Positions 37,884-48,694 are shown, numbered from the stretch's first letter. The stretch is 64,000 nucleotides of DNA from Polycladidibacter hongkongensis (GCF_001561995.1 NZ_LLWC01000024.1:62001-126000), one strand, 5' to 3'. Made by a program: numbers and translations. Notes: generated from the sequence alone by a model not told the origin.

Positions 37884-37914
37884 GCGCCGCCTGGAGCCAA
37901 TGGCGGCGCTTTTT
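37884..37914 (+). terminator. Rho-independent terminator of popZ
   Basis: 8-bp stem GCGCCGCC/GGCGGCGC with a 10-base loop, then five T. Confidence 0.92.
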
Positions 37915-38009
37915 ATTGTCCGCTTGGTGGCAAAGCGGCTGCGGGTTTTTTGGCGAGTGCCGCGTTAAAATTTGCAGAGATACACAGTTACAATTGGATG
38001 ACCTGAGGT

Positions 38010-40844
38010 ATGTTGGACAAGACCTATGAGGCGGCAAACATTGAGCCGCGGATCTACGAATCCTGGGAAGAAGCAGGGGCTTTTAAAGCCGGAGCTGGTG
38101 CTAAAGACGGCGCGGCGACCTTCTCGATCGTGATACCGCCGCCCAATGTGACAGGCTCGCTGCACATGGGCCACGCTCTGAATAATACCCTACAGGATTT
38201 GATGGTGCGCTACCAGCGTATGAAGGGCCGCGATGTGTTGTGGCAGCCGGGCATGGACCATGCCGGTATTGCGACGCAGATGGTGGTTGAGCGGCAAATG
38301 GCGGCGGATGGTTCCAATGTGACCCGCCGTGATATGGGCCGCGAAGCTTTTGTCGAGCGCGTCTGGAAGTGGAAGGGCGAGTCTGGTGGGATGATCTTCA
38401 ACCAGCTGAAGCGCCTTGGCACATCTTGCGACTGGTCGCGCGAGCGATTCACCATGGATGAGGGGCTTTCCAAAGCGGTGCTCGAGGTCTTCGTCACCTT
38501 GCACAAGGAAGGCTTGATCTACAAGGACAAGCGGCTGGTTAACTGGGATCCAAAGCTGCTTACCGCGATTTCCGATCTGGAAGTTGAGCAGAAGGACACC
38601 AAGGGCCACATGTGGCACTTCCGCTATCCGCTTGCGGATGGTGTTTCCTACGAGTTTCCGATTGCGTTCGACGAGGATGGCAAGGCCACCGAATTTGAGC
38701 GGCGCGACTATATCGTGATTGCGACAACACGACCTGAAACCATGCTGGGCGATACGGCGGTTATCGTACATCCGGATGATGAACGCTTTAAGGATCTGGT
38801 TGGCAAAGAGATTGTGCTGCCGCTGGTGGGCCGACGTATCCCGATTATTGCGGATGATTACGTTGAAATGGACACCGGCACTGGGGCGATGAAGGTTACC
38901 CCGGCGCATGACTTTAACGATTTTGATATTGGCAAGCGCCACGACTTGCGCATGATTTCGGTCATGGACCGTGAAGCGAAGATCGTGCTGGCAGACAATG
39001 AAGAATTCCTCGAAGGTATTGAGGAAAGCGCCGAGCTGAAGATCTGCATTGAAACGCTGGAGGGCGTGGAGCGCTTTGCGGCGCGTAAACAGATTGTTGC
39101 CATGCTGGACGCACGTGGCCTGTTGCACGAGGTTGTTGATCATCCGCATATGGTTCCCTATGGTGACCGCGGCGGCGTGCCGATTGAGCCGATGCTGACC
39201 GATCAGTGGTATGTGGATGCCAAGACCATGGCCATTCCGGCGATTGAAGCGGTGCGCGAAGGGCGTACCAAGTTCGTGCCGCAGAACTGGGAAAAAACCT
39301 ATTTTGAATGGATGGAAAACATCCAGCCATGGTGTGTTTCCCGGCAGCTGTGGTGGGGGCATCGCATCCCGGCATGGTACGGGCCTGATGGTCAGGTGTT
39401 TGTCGAAAAGAGCGAAGAAGAAGCGCTGGCTGCAGCTGCTGCCCATTATGGCAAGCCTGCCAAGGTATTGGAGCAGGAAGCAGCGCGGGCCGAGCATGAG
39501 CGCCCAAGCGACGGCGAAATTGCGCTTTTCCGTGATGAAGATGTGCTTGATACGTGGTTCTCTTCGGCGTTGTGGCCGTTTTCCACGCTTGGATGGCCGG
39601 AGAAAACACCGGAACTTGCCCGATATTACCCAACTTCTGTGTTGGTGACCGGCTTCGATATTATCTTCTTCTGGGTCGCCCGGATGATGATGATGGGCAA
39701 GCACTATATGAAAACCGAGCCGTTTGACACGGTGTACATTCACGCGTTGGTGCGCGATGAGCACGGCGCCAAGATGTCCAAATCCAAGGGCAATGTGATT
39801 GACCCGCTGGAGCTGGTGGACGAGTTTGGCGCGGATGCGCTACGTTTCACCCTGATTGCGATGGCGGCGCAGGGCCGTGATATTAAATTGGCAAAAAGCC
39901 GCGTGGGTGGCTATCGTAACTTTGCGACCAAGCTTTGGAATGTTTGCCGTTTTGCGGAGATGAACGAGTGTCATCCGGTGGCAGGTTTTGATGCCGGACT
40001 GGTGAAGCAAACGCTTAACCGCTGGATTGTGACAGAGCTGAGCCGCGCGGTGCGTGAGGTTTCAGAAGCGATTGATACCTACCGCTTTAATGATGCGGCC
40101 GGGGCAGCTTATCGCTTTGTCTGGAATACGTTCTGCGACTGGTACATCGAGCTGGCCAAGCCGATCTTCAACGGCGAGGACGAGGATGCCAAGGCGGAAA
40201 CCAGAGCGACAGCCGCGTATGTGCGCGATGAAATTCTGAAGTTGCTGCATCCGTTTATGCCGTTCATCACCGAGGAGTTGTGGGCGCGCACTGTTGAGGG
40301 GCGCGAGAGCCGCGAAAATATGCTGGTGCTATCTGAGTGGCCTCAGCCGGTGGGCGAAGATGAAGCGGCAGCTTCCGAGATCAACTGGCTCATCGAGCTT
40401 ATCAGCCAGATCCGTTCGGTTCGCTCGGAAATGAATGTACCGGCGGGTGCGAAAATTCCGGTGGTACTGACTGGCGCTAACGACGAGACTGCTACCCGGC
40501 TCAAGCTGCATGAAGGGGCTATTTTAAAGAATGCCCGCGCTGAAAGCATTGCCTTGGCAGATGAAACCCCGCAGGGCTCGGCCCAGATTGTGGTGGGTGA
40601 GGCGACTGTTTGCCTGCCGCTTGCTGGTGTCATTGATCTTGGTGCTGAAAAAGCACGTCTTGAAAAAGAGCTTGGCAAGATTGACGCGGAGTTGATGAAG
40701 CTCTCCAAGAAGCTCGATAATCCAGGCTTTGTAAGAAAGGCGCCCGCGGATGTGGTTGCAGCTGAACGCGTTCGCCTTGGTGAGCTGCAAGAGCGCAAGA
40801 TCAAGGTGGGCGAGGCGCAGGCACGCCTTGCGGCACTTGGCTAA
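38010..40844 (+). CDS. valS: Valyl-tRNA synthetase
   Basis: The 944-aa class I enzyme charges tRNA-Val. The HIGH-type motif is HMGH at residues 52-55 (PPPNVTGSLHMGHALN), and the KMSKS loop starts at Lys588 (KMSKSKGNVIDP). The editing domain occupies about residues 190-340 with TTRPETMLGDTAV. The C-terminal coiled-coil arm (about 880-944) is Lys/Leu-rich. The length is normal. A long reading frame on the opposite strand is only a shadow. Confidence 0.98.
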   Translation: MLDKTYEAANIEPRIYESWEEAGAFKAGAGAKDGAATFSIVIPPPNVTGSLHMGHALNNTLQDLMVRYQRMKGRDVLWQPGMDHAGIATQMVVERQMAADGSNVTRRDMGREAFVERVWKWKGESGGMIFNQLKRLGTSCDWSRERFTMDEGLSKAVLEVFVTLHKEGLIYKDKRLVNWDPKLLTAISDLEVEQKDTKGHMWHFRYPLADGVSYEFPIAFDEDGKATEFERRDYIVIATTRPETMLGDTAVIVHPDDERFKDLVGKEIVLPLVGRRIPIIADDYVEMDTGTGAMKVTPAHDFNDFDIGKRHDLRMISVMDREAKIVLADNEEFLEGIEESAELKICIETLEGVERFAARKQIVAMLDARGLLHEVVDHPHMVPYGDRGGVPIEPMLTDQWYVDAKTMAIPAIEAVREGRTKFVPQNWEKTYFEWMENIQPWCVSRQLWWGHRIPAWYGPDGQVFVEKSEEEALAAAAAHYGKPAKVLEQEAARAEHERPSDGEIALFRDEDVLDTWFSSALWPFSTLGWPEKTPELARYYPTSVLVTGFDIIFFWVARMMMMGKHYMKTEPFDTVYIHALVRDEHGAKMSKSKGNVIDPLELVDEFGADALRFTLIAMAAQGRDIKLAKSRVGGYRNFATKLWNVCRFAEMNECHPVAGFDAGLVKQTLNRWIVTELSRAVREVSEAIDTYRFNDAAGAAYRFVWNTFCDWYIELAKPIFNGEDEDAKAETRATAAYVRDEILKLLHPFMPFITEELWARTVEGRESRENMLVLSEWPQPVGEDEAAASEINWLIELISQIRSVRSEMNVPAGAKIPVVLTGANDETATRLKLHEGAILKNARAESIALADETPQGSAQIVVGEATVCLPLAGVIDLGAEKARLEKELGKIDAELMKLSKKLDNPGFVRKAPADVVAAERVRLGELQERKIKVGEAQARLAALG

Positions 40845-40857
40845 CAAACAACGGGAG

Positions 40858-40885
40858 GGCGCGGGCTAAAGAGCCTGCGCCTTTT
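40858..40885 (+). terminator. Rho-independent terminator of valS
   Basis: 10-bp stem GGCGCGGGCT/AGCCTGCGCC (one G-T pair), loop AAAG, then TTTTG. Confidence 0.88.
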
Positions 40886-40953
40886 GTTTATTGTTGATTT
40901 TGCTGGCAATTTTAAGCTGTGCCATGGGATTGCCCTCATTTTCTGCATTTAGA

Positions 40954-40970
40954 TAGGTATTGACCTAGGT
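40954..40970 (+). promoter_or_regulatory. TAGGT...ACCTA palindromic element before the DUF2155 gene
   Basis: TAGGTATTGACCTA, overlapping the 8-base palindrome ACCTAGGT. A similar, more perfect element lies before the ABC genes. Promoter-proximal position suggests an operator, but no regulator is known. Confidence 0.3.
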
Positions 40971-40993
40971 TTAAAAGGTGTTTGAGGACCTTG

Positions 40994-41524
40994 ATGATGC
41001 TTAAAGCAGTGATGACACGTTTGCAGCGCGGGGCTGCGCTGGCTCTAGGTGGGCTTTCGATTGCTGTTGTCATGGCAGGGGCGGCAGAGGCTGCCCGACA
41101 AGAAAATGGCGTGGCCCATTTTAGCGGTCTTGATAAAATAACTGGCCGCATCACCGAGTTTGACGTCTATCTGGGCGAGACTGTGCAGTTTGGCGCGCTA
41201 CAGGTAACGCCGCGGGTGTGTTATTCGCGGCCACGGACAGAGAAGGCGCAGAGCACTACCTTTATCGAAGTTGATGAGTTGATGAAGGACAAGCGGGTTC
41301 AGCGAATCTTTACCGGCTGGATGTTTGCCTCCAACCCCGGTGTGCATGGGGTTGAACATCCTGTCTATGATATTTGGCTTGTGGATTGTCGCGGGTATTC
41401 ATCCGCACCGGTGCCCGCAAACTATGAAGGGCCTCAAGTAGAAGACCGCCCTGCATATGACGGATTGGCCGGAGACGACTTTGTCTCCAGTGGTTTAGTT
41501 GGTATTCCGCAGCGAAAACCTTAG
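40994..41524 (+). CDS. DUF2155 domain-containing periplasmic protein
   Basis: The 176-aa protein has a signal peptide (GAALALGGLSIAVVMAGAAEA) and a DUF2155 domain: LDKITGRITEFDVYLGETVQ, FGALQVTPRVCYSRP, TTFIEVDELM and IFTGWMFASNPGVHGVEHPV, then YDIWLVDCR. Two conserved Cys may form a disulfide. The family is common in alphaproteobacteria and often near aat, which lies 5 kb away here after the ABC genes. ATG 40994 has GAGGA upstream; the TTG at 40982 is less likely. Function unknown. Confidence 0.9.
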   Translation: MMLKAVMTRLQRGAALALGGLSIAVVMAGAAEAARQENGVAHFSGLDKITGRITEFDVYLGETVQFGALQVTPRVCYSRPRTEKAQSTTFIEVDELMKDKRVQRIFTGWMFASNPGVHGVEHPVYDIWLVDCRGYSSAPVPANYEGPQVEDRPAYDGLAGDDFVSSGLVGIPQRKP

Positions 41525-41582
41525 TCGTATTCTGTATGCATTTATTAAGTTTGATGTTTTGTTAGTCTCATTAGTACTGTAA

Positions 41583-41598
41583 TAGGTATGAATACCTA
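41583..41598 (+). promoter_or_regulatory. Palindrome before the ABC export genes
   Basis: TAGGTAT-GA-ATACCTA, a perfect 7+2+7 inverted repeat 71 bases before the ABC ATPase start. Candidate operator for the three-gene export operon. Confidence 0.4.
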
Positions 41599-41669
41599 AG
41601 CGCTGATGAGGAAGTATAAGCTATAATGCCAGAAATACACTGAATTGTGGTGTGGAGGCTTAAGCTTAG

Positions 41670-42377
41670 ATGGCGCATGCGCTTTTTCAAACACAAGACC
41701 TAACGAAGACATACACCAGCAACAATGTTGAGGTGCATGCGCTGCGCGGTGTGTCGCTGGAGCTGTTTAGCGGCGAGTTGACTGTACTGCTGGGGCCATC
41801 AGGATCTGGTAAATCTACCTTTTTGAACATTCTTGGGGGGCTGGACACACCCTCTGCTGGTTCGGTGTGTTTTGATGGCGCTGAGATCGCCGGGTATAGC
41901 GAGCGGCAGTTGACGCGGTATAGACGAGAACGGGTCGGCTTTGTTTTTCAGTTCTACAATCTTATTCCAAGCCTGAATGCCTACGAGAATGTGGCTTTGG
42001 TGACGGAGATTTCTAAGGAGCCGATGGATCCGGCGGAAGCACTTGCGCTGGTCGGGCTAGAGAAGCGGGCGCGGCATTTTCCCGCCGAGATGTCTGGAGG
42101 TGAGCAGCAGCGGGTGGCGATCGCCCGGGCCATTGCCAAGCGACCACAAGTGCTCTTGTGTGACGAACCCACAGGGGCGCTGGATTCGCGAACGGGCGCG
42201 TTAGTGCTTGAGGCGTTGCAGCGCACCAACCGTGAACTTGGCACAACGACTGTGGTGATAACGCATAACGCAAGTATCCGAGAGCTGGCGAACCGGGTTT
42301 TTACCTTTAAAGACGGGCAGGTGGGGTCGGCTGAGATTAATAAGGCACCAAAGCAGGCTGGCGAGGTGACGTGGTGA
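41670..42377 (+). CDS. ABC transporter ATP-binding protein (MacB/LolD type)
   Basis: The 235-aa ATPase shows Walker [10 protein letters not shown], the Q-loop [17 protein letters not shown], the signature [20 protein letters not shown], Walker [14 protein letters not shown] and the switch His in VVITHN. The [20 protein letters not shown] segment is typical of the ATPases that drive FtsX-type permeases (MacB, LolD, DevA). GGAGG lies upstream of the start. It overlaps the next gene by four bases, so the ATPase, permease and adaptor form one operon. Confidence 0.95.
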   Translation: MAHALFQTQDLTKTYTSNNVEVHALRGVSLELFSGELTVLLGPSGSGKSTFLNILGGLDTPSAGSVCFDGAEIAGYSERQLTRYRRERVGFVFQFYNLIPSLNAYENVALVTEISKEPMDPAEALALVGLEKRARHFPAEMSGGEQQRVAIARAIAKRPQVLLCDEPTGALDSRTGALVLEALQRTNRELGTTTVVITHNASIRELANRVFTFKDGQVGSAEINKAPKQAGEVTW

Positions 42378-44737
42378 TCGGCGCGCTTGATAAAAAAGTG
42401 TTGCGCGATCTACGGCGTCTGTGGCCGCAAGTCTTGGCGATCGGGCTGGTTATGGCGTGTGGGGTGATGACCTTGCTGATGGCCTCTGGCTCTTATCGTT
42501 CACTGCGGGAAACGCAGCTGGTTTATTACGATCAATATCGTTTTGCCGATGTGTTTGCCAAAGTGGTTCGGGCGCCCAACGTGTTGTTGCCGCAGATGCG
42601 CGAAATCGCAGGAGTTGCGGCGGTAGAGGGGCGCATATCCACCGGCGCTATTCTGGAAATGGAAGGGATGAGCGAGCCTGCGTCTGGGGTTGCGGTGTCT
42701 TTGCCTGCCGGTGCGGATGCGAGCGTCAACAAGTTGTATGTGCGCGAGGGGCGCTTGCCACAGGCACACAGTACCAACGAAGTGGCGATTGATCATCGTT
42801 TTGCTGTCGCGCATGGGCTGCGCATGGGGGACCATTTTTCCGCGATTATTCATGGCCGGCGGGTTACATTGGAGGTGACCGGCCTTGTGCTGTCACCGGA
42901 GTTTATCTATGCCATTGGCCCTAGTGACTTGGTGCCTGATGCGCGGCGGTTTGGTGTTCTGTTTCTTTCGCACCATGCGCTGGAGGGGCTTGTAGATCTT
43001 GAAGGTGCATTTAACGACGCGGCTATCCGACTTAGCCGCGGTGCCTGTGTGCCTTGCGTTATGCGGCAAGTGGATTTGTTGCTGCGCGATTACGGCGGTA
43101 CGGGCGCATTCGGGCGCACAGACCAAACATCGCATGCGTTTCTCGATTCAGAACTGACACAACTTGAGGGGATGGCGCGTATTTTGCCGCCGGTGTTCCT
43201 GTTGGTGGCGGCATATTTGGTAAACATGATCTTGTCGCGCATGATTGCGTTGGAGCGCGAGCAAATTGGCCTGTTAAAGGCCTGTGGCTATACCTCGTGG
43301 CAGGTCGCTGGCCACTATGCCAAGCTGGTGCTGGCAATTGCGCTGCTGGGAAGCCTGCTGGGAAGCGTGGCGGGAAACTGGGTAGGCCGCGGACTGACGC
43401 AGATGTACAGCGCGTATTTTTCTTTCCCGTTTTTGGTGTTCAAGCAATCTCCCGATCTTTACGTGCTGGCCATTGGTGTTTGCAGTGGTGCAGCGCTGGC
43501 AGGGGCAGGGCGAGCCATCTTCAAGGCAGCGCAACTGCCGCCAGCGGTGGCGATGCGCGCGCCGGTGCCCGAGCGGTTTCGCGGTGTGTTGTCGCTGCGA
43601 GCGAAGCAGGGCGGACTGTCGAAGCTGTCCGTTATGGGGCTACGCCATTTGCTCCATCATCCGGTGCGAGCTGCCATGACTATGGTGGGCATTGCCTTTG
43701 CTGCATCGCTAGCGGTAACGGCGCTGAGTATGGTTGGTTCGCTTGACTACATGGTTGAGCTTGCGCTCTACCGGGCGGAGCGGGCCGATGCACGGCTCCA
43801 ATTGGTGGAGGATCAGCGCGGTGACGTTTTGCACGAAATTGCGCGTTTGCCAGCAGTGCGCAAGGTTGAGGCCTATCGTAACGAGCCTGTGGTTTATCGG
43901 GCAAATGGCAAGGTCAAACGCGGTTCGATTACTGGCAAACCCCTTGGTGCGCAGCTCTCGCGTACGCTTGGGGTTGATAAGTTGCCGATGGCGCTGCCGG
44001 CGGCTGGACTGATCCTGCCGACCCGGCTTGCGGGGTTTTTGGGTGTTGTCCCCGGTCAACTGGTGGAAGTTGCGTTCACGCGCTTTGGAGGCAGAACAAG
44101 AGAGTTGCGCGTCGCGGGTGTTTCCTCAAGTTTTGTGGGAATAGCCGGTGTTATGCGTCTTGATGCCTTGCACCGCGCAGTGGGCGAGGGGGAGCGGCTC
44201 AACGATGTTGCCGTGATGGCTGACCCTTTGGCGCTTGATGCCCTTTATAGCGAGATCAAGCAAACACCGGGGCTTGGCGGCATTGCCCTGCAAAGCCTAT
44301 CCCGCAGGAAGTTTCGTGCCAATATGGACCAAAACATGGGAACGATGATTTCCGCGTATTTTCTGGTGGCGATGATTGTCGCGTTCGGGGTTGTTTACAA
44401 TTCGTTTCGTATTCAGCTTTCGGAACGTGGCCGGGAATTGGCCAGTTTACGCGTTCTGGGTTTTAGCAGTGCCGAAGTGTTTCAAGTTATGCTGGTGGAA
44501 ATGGGCGTGATTGTGGTGCTCTCGCTACCGCTTGGTTGGCTGCTTGGCTTTGGTTTTGCAGCCATGGTGGTCAAAGGGATCGAAAGTGATTTGTTTGCGC
44601 TGCCGTTGGTGGTGAACGCCGATGCATATGCATATGCCGCCCTTGTGATTATCGCCAGTTCATTGCTGTGTGGCGGTGTAATTTGGCGTCGGGTGGCCCG
44701 TCTTGATTTAATTGCAACGCTGAAAGCGAGGGAGTAG
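42374..44737 (+). CDS. ABC transporter permease with two FtsX domains
   Basis: About 787 residues. An N-terminal membrane segment is followed by a large periplasmic domain (about 45-260), then three or more membrane segments (first FtsX block about 260-390), a second segment plus periplasmic domain (about 425-640) and a final FtsX block (about 650-770). This is the long type of FtsX permease with duplicated halves. The GTG at 42374 makes a GTGA overlap with the ATPase stop; GTG 42371 is three bases earlier. The substrate is unknown; it could be lipids or a peptide. Confidence 0.9.
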   Translation: MIGALDKKVLRDLRRLWPQVLAIGLVMACGVMTLLMASGSYRSLRETQLVYYDQYRFADVFAKVVRAPNVLLPQMREIAGVAAVEGRISTGAILEMEGMSEPASGVAVSLPAGADASVNKLYVREGRLPQAHSTNEVAIDHRFAVAHGLRMGDHFSAIIHGRRVTLEVTGLVLSPEFIYAIGPSDLVPDARRFGVLFLSHHALEGLVDLEGAFNDAAIRLSRGACVPCVMRQVDLLLRDYGGTGAFGRTDQTSHAFLDSELTQLEGMARILPPVFLLVAAYLVNMILSRMIALEREQIGLLKACGYTSWQVAGHYAKLVLAIALLGSLLGSVAGNWVGRGLTQMYSAYFSFPFLVFKQSPDLYVLAIGVCSGAALAGAGRAIFKAAQLPPAVAMRAPVPERFRGVLSLRAKQGGLSKLSVMGLRHLLHHPVRAAMTMVGIAFAASLAVTALSMVGSLDYMVELALYRAERADARLQLVEDQRGDVLHEIARLPAVRKVEAYRNEPVVYRANGKVKRGSITGKPLGAQLSRTLGVDKLPMALPAAGLILPTRLAGFLGVVPGQLVEVAFTRFGGRTRELRVAGVSSSFVGIAGVMRLDALHRAVGEGERLNDVAVMADPLALDALYSEIKQTPGLGGIALQSLSRRKFRANMDQNMGTMISAYFLVAMIVAFGVVYNSFRIQLSERGRELASLRVLGFSSAEVFQVMLVEMGVIVVLSLPLGWLLGFGFAAMVVKGIESDLFALPLVVNADAYAYAALVIIASSLLCGGVIWRRVARLDLIATLKARE

Positions 44738-44743
44738 GCCCCA

Positions 44744-45946
44744 ATGGTGAGTAAAGGCAAGTTGATTGGCGGCGGTGTGGCCGCTGTTGCGCTGACCGCA
44801 TTTGTCTGGGCTATACAGCCGCAGCCGGTGTTGGTGGAAGAGGCGTTGGTGTCGCAAGGGCCCTTGAGCCTCTCTATTGAAGGGGATGGCCAAACCCGTG
44901 TGCAGGAAGTCTACCGTATTTTTAGCCCGGTTGCTGGGCGCGTGTCGCGGTCTCTTCTGGATGTCGGGGACGTAACCATTGCCGGGGAAACTGTGATCGT
45001 GCGCATTATGCCGCAGGATCCTCCGTTCATGGATGTGCGCGATAAGGCCAAAGCAGATGCGCGGGTGTTGATGGCACAGGCGAATCTACAAGTGTCCGAG
45101 GCAGCGTTGGATGCGGCGCGGTCCGCTGCCAAGCTTGCCCGTAATGATCTGGAGCGGGCCAAGAAGCTGGCGCGCTCGGCGACAATTTCCGATGCACAGC
45201 TGGAACGGGCCAGTGTTGATGTGGACTTGAAAGAAGCTGAGATCGTGCGGGCTCAGGCAACTGTGGCGCTGCGGCACAGCGAGCTGGACAGCGCCGAGGC
45301 GGATTTGATCGAGCCTAAGGGCTATGTGGATCCGGAAAGAGCAGCGGAACTTGGATTTCCGATGATTTCACCTATCAACGGCGCGGTGCTGAAGTTGGCA
45401 GTTGAAAGCGAACAAAGCGTGCCTGCCGGAGCGTTGCTGGTGGAAGTCGGGGACCCAGATCGGTTAGAGGTGGTTGTCGATTTGCTGTCGCTTGATGCGG
45501 TGCAGGTGAGGCAGGGCGCCAAGGCGACGCTTAGCGCATGGGGCGGGCCGCCGCTATCTGCCGTGGTGCGACGGGTCGAGCCTGCCGGGTTTACCAAGGT
45601 TTCTGCCCTAGGCATAGAAGAACAGCGGGTCAATGTGGTGTTGGACCTCGTTGCTCCGGATGCGCGACTTGGGCATGGCTATGAGGTGCGGGCGCACATC
45701 GATGTCTGGTCTGCGGATGATGTGGTTCAAGTGCCGATGAGCGCCTTGTTTCGCTATGAAGACAGTTGGGCGGCCTATGTGAACGAAGAGGGTAGTGCCC
45801 GGCTGCGGCTGCTGTCTGTCGGCAAGCAGAATAAGGATGCAGCGCAAGTGCTAGAAGGCTTGCAAAAGGGGGAGCGGGTCATTCTGTTCCCAAGCGATAA
45901 GCTGGCCGACGGGGTAGCCGTGGCGCCGCTTGTGAAAGACAAGTAA
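44744..45946 (+). CDS. HlyD/RND-type periplasmic adaptor protein
   Basis: The 400-aa protein has one N-terminal membrane segment (IGGGVAAVALTAFVWAI). A biotinyl-lipoyl half motif (IFSPVAGRVSRSLLDVGDVT) is followed by a coiled coil (about residues 95-190, rich in Ala, Glu and Arg), the second lipoyl half (ISPINGAVLKLAVESEQSVP) and a beta-barrel part (LEVVVDLLSLDAVQVRQGAK). It should link the permease to an outer-membrane channel such as the TolC at 35.5 kb. GGGAG lies before the ATG, 6 bases after the permease gene. Confidence 0.9.
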   Translation: MVSKGKLIGGGVAAVALTAFVWAIQPQPVLVEEALVSQGPLSLSIEGDGQTRVQEVYRIFSPVAGRVSRSLLDVGDVTIAGETVIVRIMPQDPPFMDVRDKAKADARVLMAQANLQVSEAALDAARSAAKLARNDLERAKKLARSATISDAQLERASVDVDLKEAEIVRAQATVALRHSELDSAEADLIEPKGYVDPERAAELGFPMISPINGAVLKLAVESEQSVPAGALLVEVGDPDRLEVVVDLLSLDAVQVRQGAKATLSAWGGPPLSAVVRRVEPAGFTKVSALGIEEQRVNVVLDLVAPDARLGHGYEVRAHIDVWSADDVVQVPMSALFRYEDSWAAYVNEEGSARLRLLSVGKQNKDAAQVLEGLQKGERVILFPSDKLADGVAVAPLVKDK

Positions 45947-46005
45947 TCACAGGGTTATGGGCAATAGGCGGAGTGGATTGACTTCGCCTGTCGCTGTGGC
46001 GGATG

Positions 46006-46473
46006 CTAATCCTGTGCCTTGGCCGGTCTGGTCCAGTGCAGCAGCACGAGCAGGATGACCCCTGCAAGTAGCCATGATCCAACATGGAACACCGGATTGT
46101 CATAGGGCAAGTAGTGCAGCGTGAAGAAGAAATTCGGGTCAACCCATTGATGGGAAGGTCCGAAAATACTGCCATGCTCGGCAACATATTGCATCAACCA
46201 ATACCAGTCGTCGGCCTCCAGCTCTCCTGCCGCTGCCAATTCGGCATAGTGGTCACTGGTATATTTATAAAGCAGGTTGATGCCCATATGGGCAGCACTG
46301 CGGGCAAGGAAATACAGGTAAAGAACAAGAAAAAAGATAAACCACTTGCGTATACCTGAGCGACGTGGACTGCGAAAACTGTAGGCAGCGATGATCTCTT
46401 CTGGAGAAGGTGCCACGCCATTGTTCAACGGCTTGCTTGTGGCCGATTCTGCGAGAGTTCCTGACATAGTCAT
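46006..46473 (-). CDS. Unknown membrane protein
   Basis: The 155-aa protein has a hydrophilic N-terminus, a first membrane segment (WFIFFLVLYLYFLARSAAHM), an acidic and aromatic loop (residues 70-125, including EADDWYWLMQYVAEHG and HQWVDPNFFFTLHYLPY) and a second segment near the C-terminus (GSWLLAGVILLVLLHW). I recognise no family. GGGGAAG precedes the first ATG (46473); ATG 46467 is equally placed. It stands between the ABC genes and aat without evident partners. Confidence 0.75.
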   Translation of the reverse strand: MTMSGTLAESATSKPLNNGVAPSPEEIIAAYSFRSPRRSGIRKWFIFFLVLYLYFLARSAAHMGINLLYKYTSDHYAELAAAGELEADDWYWLMQYVAEHGSIFGPSHQWVDPNFFFTLHYLPYDNPVFHVGSWLLAGVILLVLLHWTRPAKAQD

Positions 46474-46644
46474 AGCTTCCCCAAAGCTTTAATACGGGTG
46501 CGGCAGGGCCGAAAAATTCCTGTTGTTGGTGCAGGCGGCGCTTGGCTATTTTGCCGGTGATGGGGTGGTTATTTGCAACGCGCCTTGCAGATCATAGTTA
46601 AGCGCTTACATGACAATATCAAGAGGCGTTTGGAAGAACTTTTT

Positions 46645-47313
46645 TCACCTATCTGTCGCGTAGCGCAAGACATCAGCGCCAGTGCTGGCTTGCGGTAGGG
46701 CGAAGAAATCTGCCTCTAGTGGAAGGGCACGCTCCAGCTGGATTTCATAATCGGCGCTTGGAATCTCGGTTGTGCCGAATTGCGCGAGATGATCAGTTTG
46801 AAACTGGGTGTCGAGCAAGACGTAGCCGCCATAGCGCAAGCGGGCGACGAGGTGGACAAGGGCCACTTTGGATGCATCGCGGGCGCGGGAGAACATGCTT
46901 TCGCCAAAGAATGCGCCGCCCAGTGCGACGCCGTACAGGCCGCCAACCAAATTCCCTTGCTGGTACACTTCGATCGTATGTGCGCAGCCGCTCTCAAACA
47001 AAGCGGTGTAGAGCTGTTTGATTTGCGGATTGATCCAAGTGTCCGTTGCATCTGCGCGCGGCGCGGCACAAGCATTGATGACACTTGAAAAATCGGTGGA
47101 GGCGCGCACTTCAAAGTGATCACCGCGAATTGTGCGGGCAAGGCGGCGGGGAATGTGCAGGCGATCGAGTGGGAGGACACCGCGCATTTGCGGCTGGAGC
47201 CAGAAGAGCTCGGTGGAACCGGCGCTCTCGGCCATGGGAAATACGCCGCAGGCATAGGCTTGCAGCAAAAGCTGCGGCGTAATTTCAACTGGCGTGTCGC
47301 TGTCGTTAGCCAT
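46645..47313 (-). CDS. aat: Leucyl/phenylalanyl-tRNA-protein transferase
   Basis: The 222-aa enzyme adds Leu or Phe to N-terminal Arg or Lys of proteins, which sends them to ClpS/ClpAP. Motifs: LQAYACGVFPMAES, MRGVLPLDRLHIPRRLARTI, TWINPQIKQLYTALFESGCA, GLYGVALGGAFFGESMFS and RYGGYVLLDTQFQTDHLAQF. In most relatives the early motif has a WWSP-like pattern; here it reads FWLQPQMRG. It lies 11 bases after accC on the same strand and probably is the third gene of accB-accC-aat. Confidence 0.95.
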   Translation of the reverse strand: MANDSDTPVEITPQLLLQAYACGVFPMAESAGSTELFWLQPQMRGVLPLDRLHIPRRLARTIRGDHFEVRASTDFSSVINACAAPRADATDTWINPQIKQLYTALFESGCAHTIEVYQQGNLVGGLYGVALGGAFFGESMFSRARDASKVALVHLVARLRYGGYVLLDTQFQTDHLAQFGTTEIPSADYEIQLERALPLEADFFALPQASTGADVLRYATDR

Positions 47314-47324
47314 AGAATTGCAGA

Positions 47325-48680
47325 CTACTGCTCTTTTTGGCTTTCTTCAGCGAGGAACTTCTCCAGCCAGTGGATGTCGTAGGCACCATTTGCGATGTCT
47401 TGATTGTCCACCAGTTTGGTGAAGAGCGGGATGGTGGTATCAATACCATCAACCACGAATTCCGCCAGACAGCGGCGCAGACGCATCATGCATTCCACAC
47501 GGGTGCGACCATGCACAATCAACTTGCCGATTAGGCTGTCGTAATGCGGCGGGATTTTGTAGCCTTGATAAACGCCCGAATCCACACGTACGCCCAAACC
47601 GCCCGGTGGGTGGTAGTGGGTGATTGTGCCTGGAGATGGGGCGAACGTGGCCGCATTTTCCGCATTGATGCGGCATTCGATGGCATGGCCTTCAAAAGTC
47701 ACATCTTGCTGATCGATGCCAAGGGTAGCGCCTGAGGCGATGCGAATCTGCTCGTTCACCAGATCAATGCCGGTGACCATCTCAGTAACCGGGTGCTCCA
47801 CCTGCAAACGGGTGTTCATTTCGATGAAATAGAACTCGCCGTTTTCATAGAGGAACTCGATGGTGCCAGCTCCGCGGTACTTCAACTTGCGCATGGCATC
47901 GGCGCAGATTTCGCCAATGTTTTTGCGCTGTGCATCGTTGAGGGCCGGGGATGGGCATTCCTCGAAGACCTTCTGGTGACGACGCTGCAAGGAGCAATCG
48001 CGTTCACCAAGGTGGATCGCGTTGCCTTGGCCATCACCCAGAACCTGCACCTCGATGTGGCGCGGCTTGCCTAGATACTTTTCCATATAAAGCGCATCAT
48101 CACCAAAGGCGGCTTTGGCCTCAGCGCGGGCGGTGGAAATAGCGGTGTCCAGATCTGCCTTGGTCTGCGCGACCTTCATGCCGCGACCACCGCCACCGGC
48201 AGCCGCTTTTACCAGCACCGGATAGCCGATATGGTCGGCAATGGCGTGCACATCGTCTTCTGGCGTGATACCGCCGTCTGAGCCCGGCACAACCGGGATG
48301 CCCAGCTGTTCAGCGGTGGTTTTGGCCTGAATCTTGTCACCCATGATGCGGATGTGATCAGAGGTTGGGCCAATGAAGGTGATGCCGTGTGCCTCAAGAA
48401 TCTCTGCAAAGCGGGCGTTTTCGGAAAGAAAACCGTAGCCGGGATGCACCGCATCGGCGCCGGTGATTTCACAGGCAGCGAGGATCTGCGGGATATTCAG
48501 GTAGCTGTCACGGGCCACAGGCGGCCCGATGCACACACTTTCATCCGCAAGGCGGACGTGCATGGCATTCTCATCGGCGGTGGAGTGCACAGCCACTGTG
48601 GGAATACCAAGCTCGCGACAGGCGCGCAAAATGCGTAGGGCAATTTCGCCGCGGTTCGCGATAAGGATTTTGGAGAACAT
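47325..48680 (-). CDS. accC: Acetyl-CoA carboxylase biotin carboxylase subunit
   Basis: The 451-aa ATP-grasp enzyme carboxylates the biotin on AccB. Visible are [20 protein letters not shown], the Gly-rich ATP loop [32 protein letters not shown], and the catalytic [20 protein letters not shown]. It is 14 bases downstream of accB. The length is typical. Confidence 0.98.
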   Translation of the reverse strand: MFSKILIANRGEIALRILRACRELGIPTVAVHSTADENAMHVRLADESVCIGPPVARDSYLNIPQILAACEITGADAVHPGYGFLSENARFAEILEAHGITFIGPTSDHIRIMGDKIQAKTTAEQLGIPVVPGSDGGITPEDDVHAIADHIGYPVLVKAAAGGGGRGMKVAQTKADLDTAISTARAEAKAAFGDDALYMEKYLGKPRHIEVQVLGDGQGNAIHLGERDCSLQRRHQKVFEECPSPALNDAQRKNIGEICADAMRKLKYRGAGTIEFLYENGEFYFIEMNTRLQVEHPVTEMVTGIDLVNEQIRIASGATLGIDQQDVTFEGHAIECRINAENAATFAPSPGTITHYHPPGGLGVRVDSGVYQGYKIPPHYDSLIGKLIVHGRTRVECMMRLRRCLAEFVVDGIDTTIPLFTKLVDNQDIANGAYDIHWLEKFLAEESQKEQ

Positions 48681-48694
48681 GCAAGTGCCCCCGA

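Noticed and set aside
38190-39764. 524-codon open frame opposite valS
   Set aside because: It lies fully antisense to a clear valyl-tRNA synthetase and its protein has no family pattern; a shadow of valS codon bias.
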